A DNA stretch of 64,000 nucleotides from CAVOGJ01 sp963700865 (GTDB taxonomy: Bacteria; Planctomycetota; Planctomycetia; Pirellulales; Pirellulaceae): the NCBI GenBank assembly GCA_963700865.1, contig CAVOZC010000017.1, positions 186,001 to 250,000 of the forward strand, given 5' to 3'. Of this stretch, positions 7,312 to 18,573 are shown piece by piece; position 1 is the first letter of the stretch; every line of letters starts with the position of its first letter. Under the pieces are notes generated by a model. That model worked only from the letters and a program-made list of their open reading frames with translations. It did not search any database and was not told the origin of the DNA. The position numbers were made by a program, and so were the translations under genes.

Positions 7312-7743
7312 ATGGCCACACAAACCAAACACGATCTTTACGGGGATGTTTTGCAGAACATTCGGCAGGCGGCCGAGTCGAACTTGAAGCTGCAGCAGGA
7401 CATGCTGCGGCAATGGACGACCATGTGGCCCGGATTTGGCAATCCGCAGACGGCCTGGGTCGACAAGCTGCGTGATTTCCAGCGTCAATGGGCGACCACC
7501 GTCGCCGATCTGGCCCGGAAGCACGGCGAGGTGCTGGACAAGCAATATCAGGCGGCTTTGCAGTCGCTTGAGGAAGCCCTCCGCGTGGGCGAGGCGAGCA
7601 ATCCGGAAGAATTTCGCCAGCGGACCGAGCAACTGTGCCGCAAGACGCTCGATTGCATGCGAGAGGTCTCACAAACGCAGATGCAGGAATTCCAGGAAGC
7701 GGTCAGCAAGTGGAGCGAATTGGCCACCAAGTCGGCCTCCTAG
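7312..7743 (+). CDS. phaP: Phasin (PHA granule-associated protein)
   Basis: The product is 143 aa and almost entirely helical. It holds DLYGDVLQNIRQAAESNLKL, then QQDMLRQWTTMWPGF, WVDKLRDFQRQWATTVADL and a C-terminal amphipathic stretch ending FQEAVSKWSELATKSAS. This is the composition and length of phasins, small amphipathic proteins that coat PHA granules. Its first 60 residues resemble the N-terminal domain of the reductase fusion at 5192. AGAGGAG lies 8 bases before ATG 7312 (MATQTKH). An ATG at 7306 is too close to it to be the main start. The gene is divergent from phaR and followed 82 bp later by the biotin ligase gene. Confidence 0.8.
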   Translation: MATQTKHDLYGDVLQNIRQAAESNLKLQQDMLRQWTTMWPGFGNPQTAWVDKLRDFQRQWATTVADLARKHGEVLDKQYQAALQSLEEALRVGEASNPEEFRQRTEQLCRKTLDCMREVSQTQMQEFQEAVSKWSELATKSAS

Positions 7744-7825
7744 GATTCGGATATCTCGCATGGCCGACCCGCGGTCAGGATCCGCGGGTCTAGAGGGCAG
7801 GATGGTTGCATTCTGACGCCGATTG

Positions 7826-8646
7826 ATGAGTCGCACGTTCGATGGTCTGACCGGCAGGCGACTGATACAGTCCGACCTCGCCGAGGTCCAGGCAGACACG
7901 TTTGTGGGGGAAATCGAGCTGCATGAGCAGCTCGCTTCCACGAACGACCGCGCCTTGCAAGTTGCCCAATCGGCCGAGTTCCAAGCCGGTTGTTTACCGC
8001 TACTGATCGTGGCCAACGAGCAAACGGGAGGTCGAGGACGGGGTACGAATCGCTGGTGGGCAACGGAGGGCTCTCTCGCGTTCTCGCTCTTACTCGGTGC
8101 GGAGCAATCGCGACTTCCCCAGAGCCGCTGGCCGCAGGTGTCCCTGCATGTGGGGCTGTCGGTCTGCGAGGCGATCGAGGAAGTCATCGACACGTCCCGA
8201 CCGCGTTTGAAGTGGCCCAACGATGTGTACCTCCAGGGCGCAAGGTGAGTGGTATCCTGGTCGAGATTCCAGCCGTGCAGCCCCGGATGCTGGTTGTGGG
8301 AATCGGCATCAATGTCAACAATGCGATCGCCCAGGCGCCGCCCGAACTGAATGGCACGACCATTGCATTGTGCGAAGTGGCTGCACGCGACTTATCCCTC
8401 GCGCACGTGCTGAAGCGGGTGTTGCTGCGCCTCGCCGAAAATTTGGCGGGGATCGAGTCGCGGGAAGCCGATCTGCGTCAGCGATGGCGTGAGCGATGCT
8501 TGTTGACGCAGCGCCCGGTGCGGGTGGAACTCGGCACGCGCAGCATTGAGGGCGATTGTCAGGGGATCGACGACGAGGGGGCTTTGATCGTACAAACGGA
8601 ACGTGGCGTCGAACGTTGTTTCGGCGGCGTCGTTACGGAGTTTTGA
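7826..8646 (+). CDS. birA: Biotin-[acetyl-CoA-carboxylase] ligase (one frameshift)
   Basis: It is about 273 aa after adding one base near 8242. The product has QLASTNDRALQVA, NEQTGGRGRGTNRWW (biotinyl-AMP binding loop), LKWPNDVYL, GILVEIP and MLVVGIGINVNN. These are the catalytic-domain motifs of BirA/LplA-family ligases, followed by a small C-terminal beta domain. There is no N-terminal helix-turn-helix, so it is the non-regulatory type. It would activate biotin with ATP and attach it to the carrier lysine of the carboxylase encoded at 16457. The frame breaks between YLQG and RKVSG, where one G appears lost. It precedes the oxidoreductase gene by only 18 bp, so the two are probably cotranscribed. 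Confidence 0.85.
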
Positions 8647-8664
8647 CGCAAAAAGGAGTCGACG

Positions 8665-11600
8665 GTGGGTCAGCAAGTGTTCGTCACGGTGGATGGAAAT
8701 GAGGCGGCCGCCCAGGTCGCGCATCAAACCAACGAAGTGATTGCGATCTATCCGATCACGCCCGCCTCGCCGATGGGCGAGCTTGTCCGATGCTTGGTCG
8801 TCGCAGGGACGCCCGAACATCTTCGGCACCGTGCCGGATGTGATCGAGATGCAGAGCGAGGGGGGGGCGGCGGGTGCCGTGCATGGGGCGTTGCAGGCCG
8901 GGGCCTTGACGACCACGTTCACGGCGTCGCAGGGCCTGCTGCTGATGATCCCCAACATGTACAAGATCGCCGGCGAACTGACGCCGACGGTCTTTCACAT
9001 TTCCGCCCGCACGCTGGCCACGCATGCCCTGTCGATCTTCGGCGATCACAGCGATGTGATGGCGGTGCGACAGACGGGCTGGGCGATGCTGGCCGTCCAA
9101 TTCGGTGCAGGAGGTCCACGATCTGGCACTGATTGCGCACGCGGCGACGCTCCGCACCCGCGTGCCGTTCGTGCATTTCTTCGACGGCTTTCGCACGTCG
9201 CACGAAGTCAACAAGATCGCCCAGCTTTCGCCGGACGACGTCCGGCGATGATCGACGACGGAATCGATTCGGGCTCATCGCGAACGGGCCATGGATCCCG
9301 ATCGGCCCGTGCTGCGCGGTTCGGCCCAGAATCCGGACGTCTTCTTCCAGGCCCGCGAGGCGGCCAACTCCTTCTACGACGCGATTCCGGGCATCGTGCA
9401 GGAAGACGATGGATCGCTTCGCCGAGCTGACCGGCCGGGCGTATCACCTGTTCGACTACGTCGGTGCACCCGACGCCGAGCGCGTGATCGTGATGATGGG
9501 TTCCGGCTCGGGCGCGGCCGAGGAGGCCGTCGCATGGACTGACGGCTCGCGGCGAGAAGGTCGGGCTGCTGAAGGTCGACTTTACCGCCCCTTCGACACG
9601 GCCGCCTTCGCCGCGGCCTTGCCCACTTCGGTCCGCAAACTGCGCCGTGCTCGATCGGACCAAGGAGCCGGGCGCGATCGGCGAGCCGCTGTACCAGGAT
9701 GTGGTCACGGCACTGGTCGAAGCGTGGCCGGCTGAGCGGACCTGTTCCACGATCATGGGCGGACGCTACGGACTGTCGTCGAAGGAATTCACGCCCGCCG
9801 ATGGCGGCGCGCGTCTTCGAGGAACTAGAGGCCGACAACCCGAAACGGCATTTCACGATCGGCATCATCGACGACGTGACGCACCTGAGCCTGAAGTGGG
9901 ATCCAGAAATCTCCACCGAAGCCGACGATGTCACGCGGGCGGTGTTTTACGGCTTGGGCAGCGACGGCACGGTCGGGGCGAGCAAGAACTCGGTCAAGAT
10001 CATCGGCGAGAACACGCCGATGTACGCCCAGGGCTATTTCGTCTACGACTCGAAGAAGGCCGGCTCGGTCACCGTCTCGCACGTGCGGTTCAGCCCGCGG
10101 CCGATCGACTCGACGTATCTGATCGATCGGGCCAACTTCGTCGCCTGCCATCAGTTCCACTTCCTGGAACGAATCGACGTGCTGAAGGTCGCCGAGCCGG
10201 GTGCGACGTTCCTGCTGAACAGCCCCTATGGGCCTGACGAAGTCTGGGACCAGCTGCCGCACGAGGTCCAGCAGCAGATCATCGACAAAGCGGCTGAAGT
10301 TTTATGTCGTGGACGCCCTCAAGGTGGCCCGCGAGACGGAAATGGGCGGCCGGATCAACACGATCATGCAGACCTGCTTCTTCGCCTTGCCGGCGTCTTG
10401 CCGCGCGACCAGGCGATCGAGCAGATCAAGAAGGCGATCCGCAAGACGTACGGCAAACGGGGCGAATCGATTCTGCGAACGGAACTTTGCCGCCGTCGAT
10501 GCGGCGCTGGCCGACCTGCATCGAAGTGCAAGTATCCCACGCAGGTCACGCAGCGATCAGCATCGGCTGCCGCCGGTCTCGGCGAAGACGTCCGACTTCG
10601 TCCAACGCGTCACGGCGATGTTGCTGGACGGCCGCGGCGATCTGCTGCCGGTCAGCGCCCTGCCGGTCGATGGCACGTTTCCCACCGGCACCGCCAAGGT
10701 CGAAAAGCGGAGCATCGCTCACGAGATTCCGATCTGGGATCCGGAGATTTGCATCGAGTGCGGGTTGTGCGCGCTGGTCTGCCCGCATGCGGCGATCCGC
10801 TCGAAGGCCTATCCCCGCCAGTCGCTCAACGGCGCACCTGGCGATTTCCAGTCCAAGGCCGTGGAAGGGCAAGGAGCTGCCCGACCACCTCATGACGATT
10901 CAAGTCGCACCGGACGACTGCACCGGCTGTGGCGTCTGCGTCGACGTCTGCCCGGCCAAGAGCAAGGAGGTCGTCAAGCACAAGGCGATCAACATGGAGC
11001 CGAAGCAGGAGCATCTCGAACGCGAGCGGGAGAACTTCGACTACTTCCTCGAGCATTCCCGAACTGGATCGCACGCAGATCAAGACTCGATACGGTCAAG
11101 GGCTCGCAGTTGCTCGAGCCGCTGTTCGAGTTCTCCGGTGCCTGTGCCGGCTGCGGCGAAACGCCCTACTTGAAACTGATGAGCCAGTTGTTCGGCGATC
11201 GGGCGCTGATCGCCAATGCCACCGGCTGCTCGTCGATTTACGGCGGCAATCTGCCGACGACACCCTGGACGCACCAACGCGGACGGCCGCGGACCGACCT
11301 GGAACAATTCGCTGTTCGAGGACAACGCGGAATTTGGGTTGGGGCTGCGTCTGGCGCTCGATCAGAAACGCGAGTATGCCGAATTCCTGCTGCGTGAGAC
11401 TGGCAGCCGTCGTCGGGAGACGATCTGGTCGACGGAATTGCTGACGGCACCTCAGCACGACGAAGCCGACATCGGTCGAGCAACGCGAGCGGGTGGCCGC
11501 AGTTGCGGCAGCGACTGGCCGCGTCCAAAGAACCCTCGGCGCACAAGCTCGCCGCCATCGCCGATGTGCTGGTCAAACGCAGCGTGTGGATCGTCGGCGG

Positions 11601-12259
11601 CGATGGCTGGGCCTACGACATCGGCTTCGGCGGACTGGATCACGTGCTCACCACGGGCCGCGACGTCAACATCCTGGTGCTCGACACGGGCGTCTATTCG
11701 AACACGGGCGGCCAGGCGTCCAAGGCGACGCCGCGGGCGGCGGTGGCGAAATTCGCCGCCGCCGGCAAACCGTCTCGCAAGAAGGACCTGGGCATGCTGG
11801 CCGTTTCGTACGGCAACGTCTACGTCGCCCAGGTCGCGATGGGCAGCAATCCGGCCCAAACGGTGCGGGCGTTCCGCGAGGCGGAGTCGTATCGCGGGCC
11901 GTCGCTGATCCTGGCCTACAGCCACTGCATCGCCCACGGCATCAACATGACGACGGCGATGACGCATCAGAAGGACGTCGTGCAATCCGGCTTCTGGCCG
12001 CTGTACCGCTACGACCCGCGGGCGGCCCGGGCGGGCGAACATCCGTTCCACCTCGACAGCCGCAAGCCGAGCAAGCCGTTTAAAGAATTTGCCATGCAGG
12101 AGGCTCGCTTCGCCATGCTGGCGCGGACCGATCCCGAGCACGCCGAGGATCTGTTCGCGCTGGCTCAAAAAGACATCGACGACCAGTGGCATTACTACGA
12201 ACAGATGGCGGGCGTCGAACGAGACATCACGAATCAGACCAAGGAGGCGGAAGTCATGA
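8665..12259 (+). CDS. nifJ: Pyruvate:ferredoxin (flavodoxin) oxidoreductase, heavily frame-disrupted
   Basis: GTG 8665 has AAGGAG 7 bases upstream. Joining the frames gives a single-chain PFOR of about 1200 aa: YPITPASPMGE (TPP domain), EMQSEGGAAGAVHGALQAG, QGLLLMIPNMYKIAGELTPT and SIFGDHSDVMAVRQTG. Two 4Fe-4S motifs follow (CIECGLCALVCP and CTGCGVCVDVCP), then SGACAGCGETPYLKL and GDGWAYDIGFGG for the second TPP half. It makes acetyl-CoA and reduced ferredoxin from pyruvate and CoA. I find about 24 single-base shifts, among them 8785, 9095, 9244, 9260, 9405, 9538, 9577, 9643, 9800, 10289, 10387, 10476, 10522, 10535, 10575, 10861, 11054, 11085, 11272, 11399 and 11502. Most are extra bases. The Fe-S region (10576-10860) and 11503-12255 are clean. 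The end is set by the next gene's start and is uncertain, because the frame runs into that gene without a stop. Confidence 0.85.
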
Positions 12260-13283
12260 GCGTCGATCTGACCACCCACTATCTGGGCCTGAAGCTGACA
12301 AATCCGCTCGGCGTGGCGGCCTGCGCGCCGTTGACCGGCAACCTCGACATGCTTGCGGCGACTGGAGGATGCGGGTACCGCCGTCGCCGTGCTGCCATCG
12401 CTGTTCGAGGAGCAGATCGAACACGAGGAGCTGGAGTTCACCCGGCTGTTCGAGTACCAGTCCGAATCGTTCGCCGAATCGCTCACGCATTTTCCGGAGA
12501 TGCAGGAATACAATACCGGGCCCAAGGACTATCTGAACCATCTCGAAGCGGCCAAACAGGCCGTCTCGATTCCGATCATCGGCAGCCTGAACGGTGCCTC
12601 GACGGGCGGCTGGATTCGCTACGCCAAGATGATCGAAGAGGCTGGCGCCGACGCGCTGGAATTGAACATCTACTTCGTGCCGACCGACCCCGACATGACG
12701 GCGGCCGATGTCGAGCAGCGTTACATCGATCTGGTCGCCGAAGTGCGACAATCGGTTTCGCTTCCCCTGGCCGTGAAGATCGGGCAGAACTTCACCAGCC
12801 TGCCGAATTTCGCCCAGCATCTGGTGGCGGCCGGAGCCGACGGGCTGGTGCTGTTCAATCGCTATCTCGAGGCCGACATCGATCTCGAGACGCTGACAGA
12901 TCAAGCCCGATCTGGTGTTGAGCAATCGCCACGAGGCCCGGGTCCCCATTCGTTGGATCGCGATCCTCCGCGATCAGTTGCAGGCATCGCTCGCCGCCAC
13001 CAGCGGCATTCACCGGCTGCAAGGCGCGATCAAGCTGCTGCTGGCCGGTGCCGACGTGACCATGATGGCCAGTATCCTGCTGATGAAGGGTCCGGGTCTT
13101 CTGACCACGATTCTGGATGAGATGGCCGCGTGGTTGGAAGAAAACGAGTACGAATCGGTCGAACAGATGAAGGGCAGCATGAGTCGTGGCAACTGTCCCG
13201 ACCCCAGCGCTTTGGAGCGGGCCAACTACATGAAAGCCTTGACGAACTACACGATGGAGTATCCTCTGCCGCGTAGCCCCTGA
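12256..13283 (+). CDS. Dihydroorotate dehydrogenase-like flavoprotein (two frameshifts)
   Basis: ATG 12256 has AAGGAGG 8 bases upstream. The product is 341 aa after removing one base near 12361 and one near 12896. It has DLTTHYLGLKLTNPLGVAAC, DAGTAVAVLPSLFEEQIE, SIPIIGSLNGASTGGW, ADALELNIYFVPTD, LPLAVKIGQNFTS and GADVTMMASILLMKGPG. This is an FMN TIM-barrel of the PyrD family. In many anaerobe-type genomes such a protein is encoded next to pyruvate:ferredoxin oxidoreductase, and its reaction there is not established. A true pyrimidine role is less likely because the typical catalytic loop is not obvious. The stop is 4 bp before phaC, which suggests one operon. Confidence 0.8.
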
Positions 13284-13287
13284 GCCG

Positions 13288-14793
13288 ATGACCGAACATG
13301 AGCAGAACGCCAGCTTCCAGGGCCCCACGTTCCAACCGTTCGTGGAACAGTGGGTCAGCTGCGTACAGCACGCCAATGAGGCGACGATGCAGCGGAGCGG
13401 TGATTTTGCCGCTTGCCGCGACCCGCAGGCTTGGCGGCAACAGTGGTTTGCCACCCTCAGCGACAGCACGGATGCCTATTTCCGCAGCCCGCCCTTCTTG
13501 CGGATGCTCAAGACGCACATCGACACGCTGATTGAGGTGGGGCAGCGTCCTCCCTCAGCCGCCGCTCCGACTGCCGCACAGGCTCCATCAGCCGCCAGTC
13601 GCGAGCCCGACCTTGCCGAACGCTGGCAGCGGCTGCAACAGGCGCTGCAGGGTCAGTTGCGGCAACTCGAACAGCCGACGGCCGCCCTGGCACCTGGTGT
13701 GGACGCGACGATCGGCCCGCAGGGTTGGGACCGCTTCCTATCTGCCCTGCATCCCGCCGGCGCGACGGAGCAAGATACGCGGGGGGCCACGCCGCACCAG
13801 GTCGTCTATCAGCTCGGCTCGTTGCGCGTGCTGCGTTACGATCGTGACGAGCCCGCCCGCTTCGTCGAGCCGGTCTTGATTTGCTTCGCCCTCGTCAACC
13901 GACCCTACATTCTTGATCTGCGGGCCAAATGTAGCGTCGTGCGGCGATTGCTGGAACGCGGCTTTGATGTCTACCTGATCGATTGGGGAGTCCCCACGGC
14001 GGACGATCACACGTTGCGGCTGAGTGACTATGTTCGCCGCCTGCTCCGCGATGTGGTGGAATTTGTGTGTGCCAAGTCCGCCAGCCCCCAGCTCCATTTA
14101 CTTGGCTACTGCATGGGCGGAACCCTATCGACGATGTTTACGGCTCTTTATCCGGAGCGGGTTCGAAATCTGATCTTGATGGCCGCACCCATCGACTTTG
14201 AAGGACATGATGGCCTGCTCAACGTTTGGGCCCGCAGCGAATATTTTGATGTCGACCGACTGGTGGATACGTATGGCAATTGTCCCGGCGAGTTCCTGCA
14301 ACACTGTTTCCAATTGATGCGGCCGGTGCAAAATTTTGTGGAGAAGTATCTCCGCGTGAGTGAACGATTAGGAGACGAGGCCTTCCTGGACAATTTCTTC
14401 GCGATGGAGCGATGGGCCAATGACAGCATTCCGGTAGCGGGTGAGACGTTTCGCGAGTTTGTCAAACGACTGTATCAGCAAAACGAATTGATCCATGGAC
14501 AAATGACGCTGGACGGACTTCCCGTGCGGCTGGCGGAGATCACTTGCCCACTGTTATTGCTGGTCGCGAACCAGGATCACCTCGTGCCCCCCCAGGCGAC
14601 GTTGGCACTCGCTCCCCGCGTGCGATCGTCGGACATCGAAGCGAAAACAATTGATGCGGGACATATCGGGTTGGCGGTCAGCAGCAAAGCGCATCGCCAA
14701 CTGTGGCCCGCGGCGGTGGAGTGGATTGCGGAACATGCGACGACGAAGCAGGATGGAATGAACGACCAACGGTGCTCAGTAGAGCCCGACTGA
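13288..14793 (+). CDS. phaC: PHA synthase, class III-like, with N-terminal helical extension
   Basis: The product is 501 aa and uninterrupted. Residues from about 180 form the alpha/beta-hydrolase synthase core: VYLIDWGVPTADD, LHLLGYCMGGTLS (lipase-like box with nucleophile Cys), LILMAAPIDFEGHDGLLN, LLLVANQDHLVPP (catalytic Asp) and DAGHIGLAVSSKA (catalytic His). These match class III PhaC, which polymerises 3-hydroxyacyl-CoA. That class is normally about 355 aa and needs a partner, PhaE. Here about 140 extra N-terminal residues are rich in Trp and Gln helices (FVEQWVSCVQHANEA, WRQQWFATLSD, YFRSPPFLRML) and look PhaE-like. This may be a PhaE-PhaC fusion, since no separate phaE is seen. The start at ATG 13288 lies 4 bp after the preceding stop. 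Confidence 0.85.
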   Translation: MTEHEQNASFQGPTFQPFVEQWVSCVQHANEATMQRSGDFAACRDPQAWRQQWFATLSDSTDAYFRSPPFLRMLKTHIDTLIEVGQRPPSAAAPTAAQAPSAASREPDLAERWQRLQQALQGQLRQLEQPTAALAPGVDATIGPQGWDRFLSALHPAGATEQDTRGATPHQVVYQLGSLRVLRYDRDEPARFVEPVLICFALVNRPYILDLRAKCSVVRRLLERGFDVYLIDWGVPTADDHTLRLSDYVRRLLRDVVEFVCAKSASPQLHLLGYCMGGTLSTMFTALYPERVRNLILMAAPIDFEGHDGLLNVWARSEYFDVDRLVDTYGNCPGEFLQHCFQLMRPVQNFVEKYLRVSERLGDEAFLDNFFAMERWANDSIPVAGETFREFVKRLYQQNELIHGQMTLDGLPVRLAEITCPLLLLVANQDHLVPPQATLALAPRVRSSDIEAKTIDAGHIGLAVSSKAHRQLWPAAVEWIAEHATTKQDGMNDQRCSVEPD

Positions 14794-14813
14794 CGCAACA
14801 ACGAGAACGAGCC

Positions 14814-16348
14814 ATGCAAGACATTGTCCGGCAATTAGAACAGAAACGGGCCGCCGCGGAGCTGGGCGGCGGGCAACGACGGATCGACTCCCAACACAAG
14901 AAAGGGCAAGCTCACGGCGCGGGAACGCATCGAATTGTTGCTCGATCCGGGCACGTTCGAGGAATGGGACATGTTTGTCGAGCATCGCTGCCACGATTTC
15001 GGTATGGACCAGCAGAGTATCCCCGGCGATGGCGTCGTGACCGGTTACGGCACCGTCAACGGTCGGGTCGTCTTTGTCTTCAGCCAGGACTTTACGGTCT
15101 TTGGCGGATCGCTTTCCGAGGCGCATGCCGAAAAGATCTGCAAGATCATGGACCATGCCATCAAAGTGGGAGCGCCGGTCATCGGCATCAACGATTCGGG
15201 CGGCGCACGGATTCAAGAAGGAGTCGCCTCGCTGGGCGGATATGCGGATGTCTTTCAGCGCAATGTCCTGGCATCGGGCGTGGTGCCGCAGATTTCTCTG
15301 ATCATGGGCCCTTGTGCGGGAGGCGCCGTTTACTCTCCCGCCATGACCGACTTTATCTTCATGGTCAAGGACAGTTCGTACATGTTTGTCACCGGTCCCG
15401 AGGTCGTAAAGACCGTCACGCACGAAGAAGTGACGCAAGAGGAACTGGGCGGCGCCATCACGCATTCCACGGTTTCGGGAGTCGCCGATCGCGCCTTTGA
15501 GAACGATGTCGAGGCGCTGGCGATGCTGCGACGCTTCATCAATTACCTGCCCGCCAACAATCGGGTGGCTCCGCCCCATCGTCCCACACCGGACCCGGGG
15601 GATCGTATCGAACCCTCGCTCGATACGCTCGATCCCGATGTCGCCGACGAAACCGTACGACATGAAGGAGTTGATCCTGAAGATCGTCGACGATACCGAC
15701 TTCTTCGAGATCCAACCCGAACACGCCAAGAATATCGTTGTCGGCTTTGCCCGCATGGAAGGGTATCCCGTCGGTATCGTGGCCAATCAGCCGTTGGTGC
15801 TGGCCGGCTGCCTGGATATCAAATCCTCGATCAAGGCGGCGCGATTTGTGCGTTTCTGTGACGCCTTTAACATCCCCATTTTGACGTTTGTGGATGTGCC
15901 CGGCTTCCTGCCCGGTACGGCTCAGGAATACGGGGGCATCATCAAGCACGGCGCGAAACTGCTTTACGCCTATGCCGAAGCCACCGTACCGAAGATCACG
16001 CTGATCACGCGCAAGGCCTACGGCGGCGCATACGACGTGATGGCCTCGAAACATCTCCGCGGGGATGTCAACATCGCTTGGCCGAGTGCCGAAATCGCCG
16101 TCATGGGCCCCAAGGGCGCCGTCGAGATCATCTTCCGCAAGGAATTGGATGATGCCGGCCGCATCGAGGAATTGACCGAGGAATACCGGGTCAAGTTCGC
16201 CAATCCCTTCATCGCGGGACGGCGCGGCTTCATCGACGATGTCATCATGCCGCGGCAGACGCGGAAGCGGATCTGTCGGTCCCTGGCCATGCTGAGAAAT
16301 AAGAAACTGGAAAACCCCTGGCGAAAACACGGAAATATTCCCTTGTAA
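14814..16348 (+). CDS. pccB: Acyl-CoA carboxylase carboxyltransferase subunit (propionyl-CoA type; two frameshifts)
   Basis: It is about 510 aa after removing one base near 14901 and one near 15640. It contains KLTARERIELLLDPGTFEEW, DFTVFGGSLSEAHAEKI, INDSGGARIQEGVASLGGYA, LIMGPCAGGAVYSPAMTDF, VDVPGFLPGTAQEYGGIIKH and ITRKAYGGAYDVMASKHL. These are the N- and C-half crotonase motifs of the PccB/MmdA family, which transfers CO2 from carboxybiotin to an acyl-CoA. Length and pairing with a PccA-like chain suggest propionyl-CoA carboxylase. Methylmalonyl-CoA decarboxylase alpha subunit is the alternative, since an OadB-family gene ends at base 91. It follows phaC by 20 bp. Confidence 0.85.
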
Positions 16349-16456
16349 GTTCGCCCTGTCCGTTTCCTTGATTGGCGTTGGTAATCCATCGCTGTCCTCC
16401 GCCCGAACGGTCGGGTCGGAAGCGTGAGCTGACGCAAGCCCATAGGCACGACACCC

Positions 16457-18445
16457 ATGTTCAAAAAAATACTCATTGCTAATCGCGGGGAAATCGCCTG
16501 CCGCGTGATCAGAACGGCCCGTCGGATGGGCATTGCCACCGTGGCCGTTTATTCCGAGGCCGACCGCGACGCGTTGCACGTGGCCCTGGCGGACGAAGCG
16601 GTCTGTATCGGACCGGCCGCTTCCTCCGAGAGCTACCTGAATGCCGCGAAAATCGTGAAGGCCTGTCTCGACACCGACGCTCAGGCGGTGCATCCGGGCT
16701 ATGGTTTCCTCTCCGAAAACGCGAACTTTGCGCGACAACTGGCAGATGCCGGCATCGCCTTCATCGGCCCTCAAGCCCATGCCATCCAGTGCATGGGAGA
16801 TAAGATCACCTCGAAGAAGCTGGCGCGGGAAGCGGGTGTCAACACCATCCCCGGTCATGCGGACATCATCCCTACGTCGGACGACGCGGTAAAGATCGCC
16901 CGCGAGATCGGCTATCCGGTGATGCTCAAAGCCAGCGCCGGCGGGGGTGGCAAAGGCATGCGTGTGGCCCGCAATGACGACGAATGCCGCGAGGGCTTTG
17001 AGCGGGCCACCAATGAAGCCCGCACGGCGTTTGGCGACGAGCGCGTCTTTCTGGAGAAGTATATCGAAGAGCCGCGGCACATCGAAATCCAGGTGCTGGC
17101 CGATCAGCATGGCAACGTCATTCACTTGGGCGAGCGGGAATGTTCGCTGCAGCGGCGTCACCAGAAGGTGATCGAGGAAGCACCCTCGCCATTGCTCGAC
17201 GCCCACCACTCGGTCCGCCATGGGGGACCAGGCCGTGGCGCTGGCGCGAGCCGTGCAGTACGAATCAGCCGGGACCGTCGAGTTCATCGTCGACGCCGCA
17301 GCGTAATTTCTACTTCCTGGAAATGAACACGCGGTTGCAGGTCGAGCATCCGGTCACCGAATTCGTGACCGGATTGGATCTGGTCGAGTTGATGATTCGA
17401 GTCGCTGCCGGCGAACCGCTGCCACTGTCCCAGGCCGATGTGCGGCTCGAGGGCTGGGCCATCGAGGCCCGCGTCTATGCCGAAGACCCATTCCGTGGTT
17501 TCCTGCCGTCGGTTGGTCGACTGGTCCGCTACCTGCCGCCGCCCGAATCGTCATCGGTCCGCGTAGACACCGGCGTTTACGAAGGGGGCGAAGTCTCGAT
17601 GCATTACGATCCGATGATCGCCAAACTGATTACCTACGGCGCGACCAGGAAAGAGTCGATCGAGCACATGCGCGAGGCGCTCAACGAGTTCTACATTCGT
17701 GGCGTATCGCACAACATCAGTTTCCTGGCAGCGCTGATCGAACACCCGCGTTTTCGCGAAGGGCGGCTGAGCACCAACTTGATCGCCGAGGAGTATCCCC
17801 GACGGCTTCCATCCGGCGGATCTCATTCACGATGATCCTGCGTTGTTGGTCGCCGTCGCCGCGGCCATCCATCGCCGTTACCTGGATCGAGCCGCGGGGA
17901 TCAGCGGACAAATGCCCGGGTTTGAGCGGAAAATTGATGACCATTGGGTCATCGTGCTGGATGGACAAAGCCATGCGGTCGAGATGCGGCCCGTCGAAGG
18001 GGGCCACGACATCATTTACGGAGACAAATCGTACAAGGTCCGCAGCCAATGGCAATTCGGTCAACCACTCTTTCGTGGCACCGTGAATGACGAACGGGTC
18101 TGCATTCAGGTGGAACGTCGAAATCTGATCTATCGACTGTTCCATTGGGGCTCGCAAGTAGACATCATGGTACTTACCGCGCGGGCGGCGGAACTGCTGT
18201 CGGCCATGCCGGTCAAGGCGCCCCCCGATACGTCGCAGTTTCTCCTCTCACCGATGCCGGGACTGCTGAAACAATTGACAGTTGCCGAGGGGAATGAAGT
18301 CACGATTGGACAGGATCTGGCAGTCGTTGAGGCGATGAAAATGGAAAATGTGTTACGCGCCGAACGCAACGGAAAAGTACAAGAGATTATGGCGGGGGTC
18401 GGCGAGACGCTGGCCGTCGACCAACCGATCATGAAATTCGAATGA
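16457..18445 (+). CDS. pccA: Acyl-CoA carboxylase biotin carboxylase/BCCP chain (propionyl-CoA type; three frameshifts)
   Basis: It is about 661 aa after removing single bases near 17204, 17299 and 17800. The biotin carboxylase part (1-450) has KILIANRGEIACRVIRTARR, HPGYGFLSENANFARQL, LKASAGGGGKGMRV (ATP loop), ERECSLQRRHQKVIEEAPS and EMNTRLQVEHPVTE. A middle region of about 130 aa corresponds to the BT domain of PccA chains. The end is a biotin carrier domain with VVEAMKMENVL, whose Lys would be biotinylated by the birA product. The three-domain layout distinguishes it from plain AccC. It would carboxylate biotin with ATP and bicarbonate for the adjacent carboxyltransferase. A 108-bp gap separates it from that gene. 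Confidence 0.87.
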
Positions 18446-18573
18446 CGAACAGAGGATGCCGTTGGCACCGCGGCGGAAAGCCAGCCACGGATACTGACGA
18501 TGGAAGAAGCATCGCGCTCAAGCGGCCGACGCTCTGGATGATCCAAGACAACCACCTGTGCTGAGAGACGATC

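Noticed and set aside
8665..12259. Programmed frameshifting or recoding of nifJ
   Set aside because: Too many sites with no common slippery sequence or downstream structure; both insertions and deletions occur.
12256..13283. Pyrimidine-pathway dihydroorotate dehydrogenase (pyrD)
   Set aside because: Placement beside PFOR and the divergence of the catalytic region fit the DHOD-like group, so I did not assign the symbol.
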